Shown: in pieces, positions 14,853-15,580 of the stretch
Position numbering within the stretch: the first letter of the stretch is position 1
Layout of the letters: each line of letters begins with the position of its first letter
Assembly: GCA_937902125.1 (NCBI GenBank)
Contig: CALDIB010000044.1
Coordinates: 1-15,580 of the forward strand
Length of the DNA stretch: 15,580 bases
Direction of reading: 5' to 3'
DNA from: an uncultured Treponema sp.
GTDB taxonomy: Bacteria; Spirochaetota; Spirochaetia; Treponematales; Treponemataceae
Translations under genes and position numbers: made by a program
Notes under the pieces: generated by a model
Databases searched by the model: none
The model's input: only the letters and a program-made list of their open reading frames with translations
What the model was told of the DNA's origin: nothing

Positions 14853-15580
14853 TTTTCACCTTATCGAACGCCTCGAATTCCAGCTTCACGATGCGGTCTA
14901 CCAACTCTTCATTCGTATCTCCCGCCACGGAAGCCTTCATCAAAAGTTCCTCCGTATGCATATCCAGATACCCGTCCACATCGCTGATCAGACTGCGCGC
15001 ATAGAGCTCCCGCGCCAGATACTCTCCCAATTGTCCGGCGAGCGTCTCTCCCTTCGCAAGCGCTTCCCGATCCGGCAGTTTCAGACAGTCATGCAGCGCT
15101 CCGAGCAGCTGTAAAAACGTATCATCCACACAACCGTCGCTGCCGATGGTACCCGTCCCCACAGTGGCGCTTCCGCTTTCCGTCCGCCCGTAAATAATAT
15201 GGCGGCAGCTTTGATAAAGCCATTTATCATGCGGCGGATACAGATTGTTCATATGATGCAGCATTCGCATCGCGTGCCGCATTCCCTCGCAAAGCATACT
15301 GTCCGCGGTCAGCCGGTCTCCCCGCCTGAGCATCCGCCCGTAATTGTACTCCGCCGTCTGGGCGAATTTCGCAGCGTCCTCCGCCAGCTTGAGATATTGG
15401 ATCCGCTCGGGATAGCCTTTCTGCAGTTTCTCACGAAATGCAGAAAAAATACCTTCCCCGTCCGCAAATACCTCCCCGTTCACCGCAGCCGCCAGGCAGA
15501 AGTCCTCCACCGTCTGCCAATCGATTTCCTCATACGAAGCGGCAGGCGTCCACTCGGGAGCCTGTTCTCTTCCCACACCC
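14833..15580 (-). CDS. Partial DUF4037-DUF4125 fusion protein
   Basis: The frame is open to the right edge, so the N-terminus is outside the window; the GTG at 15,576 is not a supported start. The visible part has the C-terminal half of a DUF4037 domain: an FCLAAAVNGEVFAD segment, GIFSAFREKLQKGYPE, AEYNYGRMLRRGDR, and LYPPHDKWLYQSCR, a Pro-His-Asp-Lys-Trp motif typical of the family. A helical linker follows, then the beginning of DUF4125: IVKLEFEAFDKVKNEGGRA. DUF4037 is related to nucleotidyltransferase-fold proteins; no biochemical role is established that I can name. The gene is cut at the junction near 14,833. Codon use is GC-rich and unlike both other segments, fitting a different Firmicutes donor. 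Confidence 0.7.

Overview
The window looks like three pieces of DNA from different genomes joined end to end. The middle piece, about 1,688 to 14,833, is a coherent stretch of bacterial chromosome that I attribute to a Treponema-like spirochaete. This rests on gene content, the style of the proteins, a relaxed lipobox and a repeat I associate with treponemes; it is recognition, not a database result. The left piece (1 to about 1,687) is AT-rich and carries part of a secreted transglutaminase-like protein of the Clostridia/Lachnospiraceae type. The right piece (about 14,833 to 15,580) carries part of a DUF4037-DUF4125 protein, also of a Firmicutes type but with GC-richer codon use. Both joins cut a gene mid-domain, switch codon usage at once and fall on short shared sequence, so assembly or cloning chimerism is the simplest reading.

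The middle piece holds four transcription units. (1) rimP-nusA-infB runs leftward: 30S ribosome maturation, transcription elongation/antitermination, and translation initiation. It has a good sigma70-type promoter (6,372-6,400) and, between that promoter and the rimP start codon, a hairpin plus T-run that looks like a leader attenuator. (2) A secreted M23 metallopeptidase gene runs rightward from the same intergenic region. (3) A four-gene operon runs leftward from a near-consensus promoter (12,194-12,222): an uncharacterised protein with a cryptic GHKL/histidine-kinase-like ATPase signature, a small lipoprotein, the tRNA m7G46 methyltransferase TrmB, and NAD-dependent DNA ligase LigA. It converges with the M23 gene. 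(4) A DinG-type iron-sulphur helicase gene with an N-terminal RadC/JAMM-like domain runs leftward and ends at 12,405.

The most interesting non-coding feature is a repeat of about 131-133 bp present twice (6,439-6,569 and 12,272-12,404). It has terminal inverted repeats, three stem-loops in the same order, a 31-nt identical block and compensating base changes in its stems. Each copy is flanked by the same 4-bp word on both sides (TTTA and TTAA), so it looks like a MITE or mobile structured repeat. The second copy sits exactly at the dinG stop codon and leaves the stop intact.

No rRNA, tRNA, CRISPR array or complete transposase gene was seen. Most core genes are ordinary housekeeping genes. 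The oddities are the repeat family, the leader hairpin, the zinc-ribbon tail on NusA, the Gly/Asn/Arg-rich N-terminus of IF2, the degenerate GHKL-like protein and the JAMM-DinG fusion.
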